A stretch of 64,000 nt of DNA from Pedobacter hartonius (GCF_900107535.1 NZ_FNRA01000011.1:1-64000), one strand, 5' to 3'; positions 46,955-56,738 are shown, numbered from the stretch's first letter. Numbers and translations are program-made. Notes: generated from the sequence alone by a model not told the origin.

Positions 46955-48565
46955 ATGAAAGCCACATTAAGATTCCTGTTTATCATTAGCTGTAGCCTAT
47001 GGCAGCTCAGTGCAGCACATGCACAACCTAAGAAAGCGCCCGACCGTAAAGATGGTGATGGCCCCTGGGAGCAACTCATCATAAGGGGTGTTATCGTTAT
47101 TGACGGTACCTTGTCCCCGCCATACGGGCCTGTAGATATTGTAGTAGAGAAGAACAGGATTGCCGGTATTTATAAGTTCGGTAATCCGGGTTCGCCTCCT
47201 GATCCAAAACTCAGGCCTGTTTTAAAGGCTGGCGGAAAAGAGTTAAATGCGGAAGGTATGTATCTGATGCCGGGCTTTGTTGATAACCATGTCCATATCG
47301 GCGGTGGTGATAAAGTGTCTGATGCAGAATATGTTTATAAGTTATATATGGCCCATGGCGTGACCACAATTGTGGAAGCGGGAAGTATGAATGGGGTAGA
47401 CTGGGTGCTGGATCAGAAACGCAAAAGTGCCCGGAACCTGATCACCGCACCAAGGATCAAACAGTATACCCGTTTTGGGATGGGGAGCAAAACACCGATC
47501 TCTACCGTTGAACAGGCACGTGAGTGGGTGCGTAATAACGCGAAAATGGGTTCCGATGGGATCAAATTCTTTGGAGAAACACCTGCAATCATGACAGCTG
47601 CGCTGGATGAGAATAAGAAAATGGGATTACGCTCTAAAATGCACCACTCCCAGACCTATGTAGGAAGCTGGAATGTGCTGAACAGTGCAAGAGCGGGGCT
47701 GACCGCCATGGAACACTGGTACGGACTCCCTGAAGCATTGTTTACAGATCGTACTGTCCAGAATTACTCTCTCGATTATAACTATATGAATGAGCAAGAC
47801 CGTTTTGGCGAGGCCGGCCTGCTCTGGAAACAGGCTGCTGCGCCATTTTCAAAGAAATGGAATGATGTAATGGATGAATTGCTGAAACTTGATTTTACTC
47901 TTTCTCCAACGATGATCGCTTATTTGTCTAACCGGAACCTGATGGCCCAGAGACGCGCGGAGTGGCATGAAGAATATACCCTGCCATCACTCTGGAATTA
48001 CTACCAGCCCAACAGAAATGCACATGGCTCGTACTGGTTTAGCTGGGGCACAGAGCAGGAAGTACAATGGAAAGAGAATTTCCGCCTGTGGATGACCTTT
48101 ATCAATGAATATAAAAACAGAGGTGGCCGGGTTACTGTTGGAACCGATGCCGGATTTATCTTCAACCTGTATGGTTTTGCCTATACTCAGGAAATGGAAC
48201 TGCTTCGTGAGGCGGGCTTCCATCCGCTGGAGATCATAAAGGCAGCGACAATGAACGGTGCAGAAGCAATTGGGGAAGAAAAAAATATCGGGAGCATAGA
48301 GATAGGTAAACTTGCGGATTTTGTCATTGCCAAAGAAAATCCGCTGGTGAATCTCCAGTCTTTACTGGGAACCGGTGTGATTAAAGTAATGCCGAATAAT
48401 GATGTTGAACGTGTTGGGGGTGTTTCGTATACCATTAAAGACGGGATCGTCTATGATGCTAAAAAACTGCTGGAAGATGTAAGGAAAATGGTGGCTGATC
48501 AGAAAAAAGCCAATCCAACCTTTAAATTACTACAGCCGGGGCTATACCTGCATGAAGAACATTAA
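46955..48565 (+). CDS. Exported amidohydrolase-superfamily enzyme (prolidase/imidazolonepropionase-like)
   Basis: The 536-residue protein has a Sec signal (SCSLWQLSAAHAQ) and a binuclear metal-type amidohydrolase domain: H112-x-H114 in MPGFVDNHVHIGGGDK, a candidate bridging Lys in GSDGIKFFGET, His in RSKMHHSQTYVG, His in LTAMEHWYG, and Asp in VTVGTDAGFIFN. The end has ENPLVNLQSLLGTG, typical of such enzymes. Relatives include Xaa-Pro/Xaa-Arg dipeptidases and imidazolonepropionase-like enzymes, so it may split dipeptides released by the S9 peptidase. The substrate is not readable from sequence. It lies 24 nt after the S10 gene, ends the operon, and is followed by a bidirectional terminator. 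Confidence 0.8.
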   Translation: MKATLRFLFIISCSLWQLSAAHAQPKKAPDRKDGDGPWEQLIIRGVIVIDGTLSPPYGPVDIVVEKNRIAGIYKFGNPGSPPDPKLRPVLKAGGKELNAEGMYLMPGFVDNHVHIGGGDKVSDAEYVYKLYMAHGVTTIVEAGSMNGVDWVLDQKRKSARNLITAPRIKQYTRFGMGSKTPISTVEQAREWVRNNAKMGSDGIKFFGETPAIMTAALDENKKMGLRSKMHHSQTYVGSWNVLNSARAGLTAMEHWYGLPEALFTDRTVQNYSLDYNYMNEQDRFGEAGLLWKQAAAPFSKKWNDVMDELLKLDFTLSPTMIAYLSNRNLMAQRRAEWHEEYTLPSLWNYYQPNRNAHGSYWFSWGTEQEVQWKENFRLWMTFINEYKNRGGRVTVGTDAGFIFNLYGFAYTQEMELLREAGFHPLEIIKAATMNGAEAIGEEKNIGSIEIGKLADFVIAKENPLVNLQSLLGTGVIKVMPNNDVERVGGVSYTIKDGIVYDAKKLLEDVRKMVADQKKANPTFKLLQPGLYLHEEH

Positions 48566-48575
48566 TACAGGTTTT

Positions 48576-48618
48576 AATAAACAACAAAGGCTGATCATCG
48601 CAGCCTTTGTTGTTTATT
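48576..48618. terminator. Bidirectional hairpin terminator between converging genes
   Basis: An 18-bp perfect stem, AATAAACAACAAAGGCTG (48576-48593) with its complement (48601-48618), surrounds a 7-nt loop. A-rich and T-rich arms give U tracts on both strands, suited to ending the plus-strand peptide operon and the minus-strand amidohydrolase gene. Confidence 0.85.
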
Positions 48619-48649
48619 AAATTTGAGTCAAATTCACCATAAATTTCCA

Positions 48650-49945
48650 TTAATGTGGACTTGGATTTTGTCCAACGAGGATATTCGGATCTGCGATAGC
48701 GTTCAGGTTATATACAATATTCCCTTTTCTGATGGTCATTTCTGTTTCCAGCCTGTTTTTGCCTTCAATCTTGCCATCCCTGGCGTAAAATCCGAACTTG
48801 CCTTCTCTCAGGTTAAATATAGCGATATCCGCAACCGAACCAACGGATAGGTTTCCCAGCTCCTCGCGTTTGATTTCTTTCGCAGGATTCCAGGTGCTCG
48901 CTGCAATTACGTCTTTAAAAGGCATACCCATTGCCATAAATAAAGACATGATATTTGGCATACTCTTCATCGGGCCGTTCATACTGCCGGTGTGTAAATC
49001 TGTACTGATAGAATTAGGGAAAAATCCGCTCTTGAATGCAGGTGTTGCCTGTGAGAAGAGGAAACTTGCGCCGCCAAAACCGACGTCAAAGATAATTCCT
49101 CTTTTTCGTGCTTTAAGTACGAAGGCTTTTAAGTTGTTTGTTTTCGGATCTACTATAGGTTCTCTTCCGTTATCAGAGGTTACGCCTACTTCAGGATTCC
49201 CGCCGAAGGCATGTGTATAGATATCTCCCGGCCTGAGTTTTACATTAAATAATGAATCGAGGGGTAAAAAAGGTTTGGCCCCGCCAAAATCAACCATTAC
49301 ACGGATATTTGCCAGTCGCGCTGCTTCAACTGCCCGGTCTGTCGGCGTCCATGTATGCCCGCTGAAATGGGCAAGTTTTACGCCTACAACGATTTCCGGG
49401 TATTTTTTTGCCATTTCCGCGGTCTTCTGCGCATCCATTTCTTCGATATTGTTCTCAAAACGGCCACCTGCCATACCTTCACCTACTATATTCAGCATGG
49501 CGAGCACCCTGGTCTGCGACCTGTCAATCGTCTGTTTTTTAAAAGTCTCAAAAGTTTTCCATCCTGAAGATCCTGCATCAACTACGGTGGTTACACCTGC
49601 CGGGAAAGTAAAGCCGTCAGCCGGTAAAGCATTCGGACCGTTTCTGTAGGTGCCTTCTAAGTCTGTGCCCCAGAAAAAGTGTACATGCAGGTCAATCAGT
49701 CCGGGAGTGACATATAATCCCTTTGCGTTTACCACCTGTCTGCCTTGTTTCGGATCAATGTTTTTGGCCAGCATGACAATCTTGCCATCGTTGATCGCCA
49801 CATCCATTAATTCATCGATTTTGTTCTTCGGATCGATCACATGACCTCCCTTTATTACCACACTATATGTATAGGTAGTTTGTGCGCTAACTGTATTCAT
49901 CAGCAGCAATACCAGGGAAAAGAGGGTGAATTTAATTTTATACAT
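48650..49945 (-). CDS. Exported amidohydrolase/deacetylase-family enzyme (EF_0837/D-aminoacylase-like)
   Basis: The 431-residue protein has a Sec signal (LLLMNTVSAQTTYTY) and an amidohydrolase domain: H87-x-H89 in TPGLIDLHVHFFWGT, candidate carboxylated Lys in IVVGVKLAHFSGH, His in GDIYTHAFGG, and Asp in NSISTDLHTGSMNGPM. The C-terminal metal-free beta domain has LSVGSVADIAIFNLREGKFG. This layout is that of the EF_0837-type deacetylase family, which is often encoded beside SelA/DgaE-like PLP lyases. Such a lyase gene lies 5.6 kb away at 55521. It is transcribed away from the third SusC gene, sharing the upstream region. Its likely action is removal of an acyl or amide group from an amino compound; the substrate is unknown. 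Confidence 0.78.
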   Translation of the reverse strand: MYKIKFTLFSLVLLLMNTVSAQTTYTYSVVIKGGHVIDPKNKIDELMDVAINDGKIVMLAKNIDPKQGRQVVNAKGLYVTPGLIDLHVHFFWGTDLEGTYRNGPNALPADGFTFPAGVTTVVDAGSSGWKTFETFKKQTIDRSQTRVLAMLNIVGEGMAGGRFENNIEEMDAQKTAEMAKKYPEIVVGVKLAHFSGHTWTPTDRAVEAARLANIRVMVDFGGAKPFLPLDSLFNVKLRPGDIYTHAFGGNPEVGVTSDNGREPIVDPKTNNLKAFVLKARKRGIIFDVGFGGASFLFSQATPAFKSGFFPNSISTDLHTGSMNGPMKSMPNIMSLFMAMGMPFKDVIAASTWNPAKEIKREELGNLSVGSVADIAIFNLREGKFGFYARDGKIEGKNRLETEMTIRKGNIVYNLNAIADPNILVGQNPSPH

Positions 49946-50532
49946 GGTCTTAAGTTTTAGTTTTTCTCTATTTAAGATGAAATAATAGAAATTATTTGGG
50001 ATTATTGCATTTATAACAGGAATGATATTAAATGGATCGCCAGAAAACGGGTTCTTTATAAATTAGTACTTCCAAAAGATGTATCATTATTATTTATTTC
50101 ATAATTCTAATACCTGTAAGAATAAATAATTATCATATTCGTTATTTGCTGGCAATATGATTGATGATCACATAATAAAAGCGAGTAATCGTTGGCTATT
50201 TGATGAATATAAAAACTAAATATTTTAATTTTTATATTTTTTATTGAAAAAAAGTAATACTTTTATAATATCAGCTCTCATTGTAATAGACCTTGCTGTA
50301 TTTTATAGATAAAATGGCATTGAATATTTCATCTTAGTGTTAAAATGACACTTTGAATTTGAGGAATTGAATTATCAACTTAAACTAAATATATAAATAT
50401 GGAAACCAATAGCAGTTAGATCCCCCTGGATCGGACGGTTATGTGCGCTTAATCCCAATACAGCGTAACCATCAACCTTCTCCGAATTCTTAAATCACAA
50501 AACTTAATAGCCACTCACCAAAAACCCAGAGT
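49946..50532. other. Divergent regulatory region between amidohydrolase and third SusC
   Basis: The 587-nt spacer separates the minus-strand amidohydrolase gene from the plus-strand susC gene and must hold both promoters. It is strongly AT-rich (about 49980-50400) and shows no coding potential. TGCGCTTA at 50444-50451 repeats the octamer seen upstream of the second susC. No exact TAnnTTTG box was settled on. Confidence 0.5.
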
Positions 50533-53500
50533 ATGAAAAATTTTTTACATGAAAAATGTAATGATGCCTGCGTATACCTCTATGAAAATTATTCTAAAGA
50601 GAAAATCAGGACAATAATATCTTCAAAACCATCACGAGTGATCAAATTTACTGGTCTAATGGTTTTAGCCACTACGTTACAGGTAGCTGCGGCACCTGCT
50701 AATAAATTATCCTCATTTAATATCACTAAACCATTTAATGAAAGCGCGCTTGCATTAAATAGCTTTACTAATCCTCCGGTAGTAATTACTGGTAAGGTAA
50801 CGGATGCAAAACGCGCCCCGCTGCCGGGTGTAAGTGTAAAATTGAAGGGTTCAACTGTTGGAACTACTACAGATGCCAATGGTAACTACTCTATCAGTGC
50901 ACCAGACATCTCTACCCTGATCTTTTCCTCCATAGGATTTGCAACCCAGGAAGTTGATGTAAACAGAAGAACATCTATCAATGTTACTTTAGCTGAAGAC
51001 TCAAAAGGTTTAAGTGAAGTTGTAGTAACAGCCTTCGGTGTGAAAAGAGCAAGAAGAGGATTGGTATATTCCAGTTCTGAAGTTGCAGGTTCATCACTAA
51101 CTGAAGCCCGTGAGAACAACGTAGCAAGCTCACTTACCGGTAAAATTGCCGGTGTGGATGCCAGCCAGATCTCATCCGGACCAGGTGGTTCAAGCCGCGT
51201 GGTCATCAGGGGAGCAGGAGCGATTAACCCGAATGCAAACAATCAGCCTTTATATGTAGTTAACGGATTACCGATCAACTCTGGAAACAGCGGTGCAGGT
51301 ACAAACACTACTGGTCTGAACGTTGACCGTGGTGACGGTATTTCCAGCATTAACCCTGATGATATCGAGACGATCACTGTACTGAAAAGTGGTGCAGCAG
51401 CAGCACTTTATGGTAGCCAGGCAGCAAATGGTGTGATTTTGATCACTACCAAATCCGGTAAAGCCCAAAAAGGTATCGGTGTTGAATACAGTTCAAACAT
51501 TGTGTATGGTAGTCCTTCAGCTTATCCGAATTTCCAGGAAGAATATGGATCGGGTATAGACGGTGTGAAACCAGCAACTCAGGCAGCAGCATTAAGCGCA
51601 GGCCGTTTATCATTCGGAGCTAAAGTAGACGGATCTAACGTGATTCAGTTTGACGGCGTATCACGTCCGTACAGCGCAACAGGTGTAAAAAACAACATCA
51701 ATAACTTTTATAACCTGAGCCGCGACTGGACAAACACTGTAGCTTTTTCAGGTGGTAGCGAAGCGTTGAATTTCAGGTTATCAGTTTCAGACCTGAGTTC
51801 AAAAGCACAAACACCAAATTCAACTTACAACAGAAAAACAGTAAATTTAAGCACCAGGGCTAATATGGGTAAAAACAACCTGATTAACCTGGAGTCTACA
51901 ATTCAATACAATATAGAAGACGCAAAAAACAGACCGGGTGTTGGTTATGCAGAGCGTAACTCAAGCTGGGGTACTTACCTGCTCGGAAATACAGTTGACG
52001 TTAGAAATTTAGCCGGTCCTAACGGAAACGGTACTGACGCACTTGGAAACGAAATCCAATGGAACCCGGTTCCGGCGGCATCAAATCCTTACTTCGTAGC
52101 TTACAGCACTGGTAACAGTGATAAAACACAACGTTTGATTGCTAACGGTAGTATCCGCATTAACCTGCTGGAGAATTTGTTCATTAAAGGTACTGTTGCA
52201 AGGGACTTTGCTTATACTGACCTGCAGGATTATGTTCCGATTGGTACGGCTTATACGCCACTTGGGTACCTAAACACAGGACAGCGCCAGAATGACCGTA
52301 CCAATTTTAACGCAATGATGAACTACAATACCACGTTCCTCAAAGACTTTAAAGTGAATGCAATGGTTGGTGCCAACCGTGAAAGACTGTCAGACTTAAA
52401 TACAAACCTTGGAGGTGTAAATTTCCAGGTGCCTAACTTTATCCACATCAGTAACCTTGCTACCATCAATCCCAATACTGATCTTGCTCCTTACAGAAAC
52501 AGGGGTACTTCTGGTACAAATTCCGTGTTCGGATCAGCAGATTTTGACTACAAAGGCATTGTATATTTGTCATTCACAGGAAGGGAAGATACTTTCTCTA
52601 CCTTACAGGCCGGAAACAACTCCATCTTCTACCCATCAGTAGGATCGAGTGTAATTATGTCTGACATTGTTAAATTACCTGAAGTGATCAGTTTCTTAAA
52701 ACTGCGCGGTTCATGGGCTAAAGTGGGTAGCAATACTGTAACCCCGGGCCAGATCAACAGAACTTATAGCTTCGGAACATCGTTTAACGGTGTGCCGGTA
52801 CAAAACAATACCAATACACTGATTGACTTCGGTATCCGCCCATTGAGTATCTATACTACAGAGGGTGGTTTTGAAGTACGTTTCCTTAAAAACAGACTGA
52901 GCTTTGACGCAACTTATTACAGCCGCGTCACAAAAGATGATCAGCTGGCACCAACAATCTCACCAACTTCAGGTTTTATTGCAGGTTTTACCAACGTAGG
53001 TAAAGTAACCAACAGAGGTATTGAGATCTTACTGAGCGGTACTGTTGTTCAGTCGAAAGATTTCAGCTGGAATGTTAGCCTTCCTTTCGCTTACAACCAA
53101 AGTAAAATCGTAGAACTTGCTCCGGGTTTAACAACTATCGAAGTAGGAACAGGTATTTCAAACCAGGTAAGGGTACTGAATGCAGTAGGTCTTCCATATG
53201 GTACTGTCCGCGGATGGGGCTTACTTAAAGATGCCAACGGCAATCAGGTTTATAACAAAACAAGTGGTTATGAAGTACGTGTAGAGAAAGATCTTGGCGT
53301 TGCAAATCCACCATGGACAATAGGTCTGGGTAACGATTTCAAATACAAAAAGTTCTCCCTGAATGTACTGTTTGACGCTAAATTTGGCGCTGTGGCTTAT
53401 AACAACATGTGGTTATACGCTTCAAGGTTCGGTTTGACAAAAGAAACTTTACCAGGCAGGGACACTGGTGTTCAGTTAACTGGTGTTGACCAGACTGGTG

Positions 53501-53844
53501 CACCATTCAGCAAACTGTGGGGTGTTGCAGATGTGGATAACTACTACAACAACTTAGGTAATACCATCTCAGAAATCTCGACTTTCAGTACTGATTTCGT
53601 GAAACTTCGCCAGGTGATTCTGAACTATACTATCCCTTCCCTGAAGCTGAATAAAATCGGGATACAATCAGCAACGATTGGTATTGTAGGACGTAACCTC
53701 GCTATCCTTTACAGAGATAAAAGAACCAAAGCAGCAGGACTTGATCCTGAAATGCAGCAATCCGTTGGAAATGCTACAGGTACTGCCGGTGCTGGTGAAC
53801 CCAGAACACGTACCATTGGTTTGAACCTAAATGTTAAATTCTAA
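50533..53844 (+). CDS. SusC-family TonB-dependent transporter (third pair)
   Basis: The 1103-residue protein has an unusually long N-terminus: about 30 polar residues precede the hydrophobic signal region (VIKFTGLMVLATTLQVAAAP). Then come a CarboxypepD_reg-like domain (about 84-155: VITGKVTDAKRAPLPGVSVK), the plug (SEVVVTAFGVKRARRGLVYS; RVVIRGAGAINPNANNQPLY; AALYGSQAANGVILITTKSG), and a barrel ending in LNLNVKF. The plug start AFGVKRARRGL and the SusD partner place it near the peptide-type SusC group, as the second pair. With an amidohydrolase, a PLP enzyme and RidA around it, the cargo may be an N-acyl or amino-containing oligomer. Confidence 0.87.
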   Translation: MKNFLHEKCNDACVYLYENYSKEKIRTIISSKPSRVIKFTGLMVLATTLQVAAAPANKLSSFNITKPFNESALALNSFTNPPVVITGKVTDAKRAPLPGVSVKLKGSTVGTTTDANGNYSISAPDISTLIFSSIGFATQEVDVNRRTSINVTLAEDSKGLSEVVVTAFGVKRARRGLVYSSSEVAGSSLTEARENNVASSLTGKIAGVDASQISSGPGGSSRVVIRGAGAINPNANNQPLYVVNGLPINSGNSGAGTNTTGLNVDRGDGISSINPDDIETITVLKSGAAAALYGSQAANGVILITTKSGKAQKGIGVEYSSNIVYGSPSAYPNFQEEYGSGIDGVKPATQAAALSAGRLSFGAKVDGSNVIQFDGVSRPYSATGVKNNINNFYNLSRDWTNTVAFSGGSEALNFRLSVSDLSSKAQTPNSTYNRKTVNLSTRANMGKNNLINLESTIQYNIEDAKNRPGVGYAERNSSWGTYLLGNTVDVRNLAGPNGNGTDALGNEIQWNPVPAASNPYFVAYSTGNSDKTQRLIANGSIRINLLENLFIKGTVARDFAYTDLQDYVPIGTAYTPLGYLNTGQRQNDRTNFNAMMNYNTTFLKDFKVNAMVGANRERLSDLNTNLGGVNFQVPNFIHISNLATINPNTDLAPYRNRGTSGTNSVFGSADFDYKGIVYLSFTGREDTFSTLQAGNNSIFYPSVGSSVIMSDIVKLPEVISFLKLRGSWAKVGSNTVTPGQINRTYSFGTSFNGVPVQNNTNTLIDFGIRPLSIYTTEGGFEVRFLKNRLSFDATYYSRVTKDDQLAPTISPTSGFIAGFTNVGKVTNRGIEILLSGTVVQSKDFSWNVSLPFAYNQSKIVELAPGLTTIEVGTGISNQVRVLNAVGLPYGTVRGWGLLKDANGNQVYNKTSGYEVRVEKDLGVANPPWTIGLGNDFKYKKFSLNVLFDAKFGAVAYNNMWLYASRFGLTKETLPGRDTGVQLTGVDQTGAPFSKLWGVADVDNYYNNLGNTISEISTFSTDFVKLRQVILNYTIPSLKLNKIGIQSATIGIVGRNLAILYRDKRTKAAGLDPEMQQSVGNATGTAGAGEPRTRTIGLNLNVKF

Positions 53845-53862
53845 CTATTAGATCGATAGAAG

Positions 53863-55443
53863 ATGAAAAAGAAATTTATAAAAAGTATTTGTCTCTTAGC
53901 CGCTGCAGTGATCGCATTAATGCCATCATGCAGTAAAGACAAACTTGCCGAATTAAATGCACCTCAAAATGCAGTTGGATTTATTATCCCTGAAAATATT
54001 TTTACCAATGTGATCTTAAACATGCCAAGAAGTAATTACGCTGTAATTGGCGGTGGTATGCAATATTTTTCTACTTATAAAGAAGTACCTGCTGTAGGGG
54101 ATAAATATTACAGCTTCAATGGTGCAACTGTTGATTTTGGTACTGCTACTACCGGTTTTTACACCAATAACCTCAACAGGCTGTATGTGCTTGACAACGC
54201 ACTGACTGCTGCTGATGTGAATAAAAAAGCTATTGTACGTATCCTGAAAGTATACACCTACCACCAGCTGACAGATGTTGCAGGTGATGTACCTTACTTT
54301 GATGCCCTGAAAGGGGAGTCTGGTTTACTGAGCCCGAAATATGATACCCAACAGGCTATTTACATGGACATGCTGAAAGAACTTAAAGAATCAGCAGAGT
54401 TATTAAATGCGGCCAACCCTACTTTCACTACAGGAGACCTTTTCTACAAAGGGGATATCAGCAAATGGAAGAAATTTGCTTATACGCTGATGCTGAGACT
54501 GGGAATGCGTTTATCGGAAGTAAGTCCGGCAGATGCACAAACCTGGGTTCAAACCGCAATTGCAGGTGGTGTAATGACATCTGATGCAGATATTGCGAAG
54601 ATTATTTATGCCAATACAACGGGTAATATCAATGCAAAAACACAAGGCCTGGTGAATGGTGATTACGCCAGTCCGGGTGGTGATAACGTAGAGGGCGGTA
54701 AATATGCTGCTACCTTTATTGACAGGATGAAGACTACTAATGATCCGCGTTTACCTGTGGTTTCAGTAGTTTGGCAGCCTTCAGGTGCAACTTATAGCGC
54801 AAACAATACCCCGGCTGTACAAAGAGGTATGGTGAGTGCAAGCCTGAATACACGTCCGACAGATTTTGACACCTATTCTGAGCCGTCTCAGCTGGTACTG
54901 AACCTTGCTGCCCCAATCATTATTATGGGCCCTGCTGAAGCCAATTTATTGCTGGCAGAAGCTGCCCTGAGGGGATGGTCTACAGGTACAAGTGCTGCAA
55001 CAGCATATAACAACGGTGTACGTTCAGGTATGACTCAATGGGCTTTATGGCCAACTGTAGGGGTAAGCTCAGGTGTGATTACCACTGCACAGATCGATGC
55101 TTACCTTTTGGCTAATCCATATGTTGCAACTGCAAGCACTGAAGCACAAATGGAGCAGATCAATACCCAAAAATGGTTATCTATGTTTGGTGATGACTAC
55201 GAAGTATATGCCAACTGGAGACGTACAGGTTACCCGCGTTTGAAAAAGGTAAACTATACAGGAAACGTAACAGGTGGATTTATGTTCCGTCGCTTCGCAC
55301 TTCCGATCTCAGAAAAACTGGTGAATGCTGACAATTACCTTGCAGCACTGAGCAGACAGGGATTCTCAGAGTCGACCGATGACAACTTACTCACCAAAGT
55401 ATGGTGGGATAAAAAACCAGGATTACCTTTTAACTTTAACTAA
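53863..55443 (+). CDS. SusD/RagB-like lipoprotein (third pair)
   Basis: The 526-residue protein has a lipoprotein signal (CLLAAAVIALMPSCSKDKL) and the same subgroup layout as the lipoprotein at 41589: ILKVYTYHQLTDVAGDVPYF, YMDMLKELKESAELLNA, WKKFAYTLMLRLGMRLSEV, EANLLLAEAALRGW, and a C-terminal INTQKWLSMFGDDYEVYANW with WRRTGYPRL. It sits on the outer-membrane surface as the substrate-capturing partner of the preceding SusC. The gene starts 18 nt after susC and is followed by a GC-rich hairpin before the next gene. Confidence 0.87.
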   Translation: MKKKFIKSICLLAAAVIALMPSCSKDKLAELNAPQNAVGFIIPENIFTNVILNMPRSNYAVIGGGMQYFSTYKEVPAVGDKYYSFNGATVDFGTATTGFYTNNLNRLYVLDNALTAADVNKKAIVRILKVYTYHQLTDVAGDVPYFDALKGESGLLSPKYDTQQAIYMDMLKELKESAELLNAANPTFTTGDLFYKGDISKWKKFAYTLMLRLGMRLSEVSPADAQTWVQTAIAGGVMTSDADIAKIIYANTTGNINAKTQGLVNGDYASPGGDNVEGGKYAATFIDRMKTTNDPRLPVVSVVWQPSGATYSANNTPAVQRGMVSASLNTRPTDFDTYSEPSQLVLNLAAPIIIMGPAEANLLLAEAALRGWSTGTSAATAYNNGVRSGMTQWALWPTVGVSSGVITTAQIDAYLLANPYVATASTEAQMEQINTQKWLSMFGDDYEVYANWRRTGYPRLKKVNYTGNVTGGFMFRRFALPISEKLVNADNYLAALSRQGFSESTDDNLLTKVWWDKKPGLPFNFN

Positions 55444-55458
55444 TTCATAGCTTCTAAC

Positions 55459-55488
55459 ATGGGGACAGGGATCATTTCCTGTCCCCAT
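55459..55488 (+). terminator. Hairpin between susD and the PLP-enzyme gene
   Basis: ATGGGGACAGG (55459-55469) pairs perfectly with CCTGTCCCCAT (55478-55488) around an 8-nt loop, followed by TTTTGGTTT. It is 15 nt after the susD stop and 32 nt before the next start. It may be an attenuator that keeps the PLP enzyme at lower level than SusCD, or a full terminator. Confidence 0.7.
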
Positions 55489-55520
55489 TTTGGTTTAACC
55501 ATCTTTTTAATTCTTTACAT

Positions 55521-56738
55521 ATGAAACGCAGAGATCTTATAAAATACCTGTCAGTTGCACCGCTTGTAGGTGGTGTTGTCGGAGCAGGTATTCCATTTTT
55601 ATCAGCAAATGCAGCTGTTAGTACTGCCGCAAAACGTGATCTGATCAAAGAGTTAGGTTTACGTACCTTTATCAATGCAGCTGGTACCTATACTACACAT
55701 ACGGCTTCATTAATGCATGAAGACGTTCTCGAAGCAATTAACGGTTCATCCACCCATTTTATCATGATTGGTGACATTCAGGATAAAGTGGGAGAGAAGA
55801 TCGCCGCGCTGTGTCATGCAGAATCTGCAATGGTTACCGCAGGATGCTGGTCGGCCTTAGTACTGGGAACAGCCGGTGTACTTACCGGAACTGACCTTAA
55901 GAAAATTGCACAGCTGCCCAACCTTGACGGTTTCCAGAAAACACAGATGATTGTGCAGAAAGCTCATAATATCGCTTATGTCCATGCACCAACAAATACG
56001 GGCATCGAGGTTGTAGAAGTTGAAACGGCCGAAGACCTTGAAAAAGCGATCAATGAAAAAACGGCCATGATGTGGTTCCTGAACCTGGCTTCAAACGAGG
56101 GCAAGATCAAACATGAGGAATGGATTGCCATTGCGAAAAAACATAAGATCCCTACAATGATCGATATCGCAGCAGATATCCCTCCTGTACAAAACCTCTG
56201 GAAATTCAATGACCTTGGTTTCGACCTCGTATGTGTATCAGGCGGTAAAGCTATCCGTGGCCCTCAGAGTGCAGGTATCCTGATGGGAAAAGCTGACCTG
56301 ATTAAAGCCGCCCGTTTAAATGCCCCTCCTTTCGGTAACAACATCGGCCGCGGGATGAAGGTGAATAAAGAAGAGATCCTGGGGATGTATGCCGCTCTGG
56401 ACCATTATATGAAACTGGATCATGACAAAGAATGGAAAGACTGGGAAGCAAGGGTAGCCGTAATTGAAACGGCAGTAAAAAGCGTTGCAGGCGTTACTAC
56501 AACCGTTACTGTTCCCCCTATCGCAAACCATAACCCGCTTTTGAATATCGCATGGGATACCACTAAGGTGAAGATGACCAGTGATGACCTGGCTCTTGAA
56601 TTGCGGAACGGCAGTCCGTCCATTGAGATCATGAAATTTAGCCCCAACAGTATCAATATCACTGTGTTTATGTTAAAACCTGGGGAAGATAAAATTGTTG
56701 CCAAACGTGTTCAGGAGGAACTGAGTAAGGCAAGTTAG
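55521..56738 (+). CDS. Tat-exported SelA/DgaE-like PLP-dependent enzyme
   Basis: The 405-residue protein begins MKRRDLIKYLSVAPLVGGVV, a twin-arginine signal (RRDLIK) followed by a hydrophobic stretch and a probable cleavage near LSANA. The rest is a fold-type I PLP enzyme of the SelA/D-glucosaminate-6-P ammonia-lyase group: LRTFINAAGTYTTHTASLMH, the cofactor segment MVTAGCWSALVLGTAGVLTG, Asp in MIDIAADIPPVQN, and Schiff-base Lys243 in VCVSGGKAIRGPQSAGIL. Export of a PLP enzyme in folded, cofactor-bound form is the usual reason for Tat use and is unusual for this family. It may act on a beta-hydroxy or amino-sugar-like amino compound in the periplasm. The reaction (lyase, racemase or aldolase) is not determined. 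Confidence 0.78.
   Translation: MKRRDLIKYLSVAPLVGGVVGAGIPFLSANAAVSTAAKRDLIKELGLRTFINAAGTYTTHTASLMHEDVLEAINGSSTHFIMIGDIQDKVGEKIAALCHAESAMVTAGCWSALVLGTAGVLTGTDLKKIAQLPNLDGFQKTQMIVQKAHNIAYVHAPTNTGIEVVEVETAEDLEKAINEKTAMMWFLNLASNEGKIKHEEWIAIAKKHKIPTMIDIAADIPPVQNLWKFNDLGFDLVCVSGGKAIRGPQSAGILMGKADLIKAARLNAPPFGNNIGRGMKVNKEEILGMYAALDHYMKLDHDKEWKDWEARVAVIETAVKSVAGVTTTVTVPPIANHNPLLNIAWDTTKVKMTSDDLALELRNGSPSIEIMKFSPNSINITVFMLKPGEDKIVAKRVQEELSKAS

Noticed and set aside
49275-49649. 124-codon plus-strand frame opposite the minus-strand amidohydrolase
   Set aside because: The opposite strand carries a clear metal-dependent hydrolase; this frame has no features.
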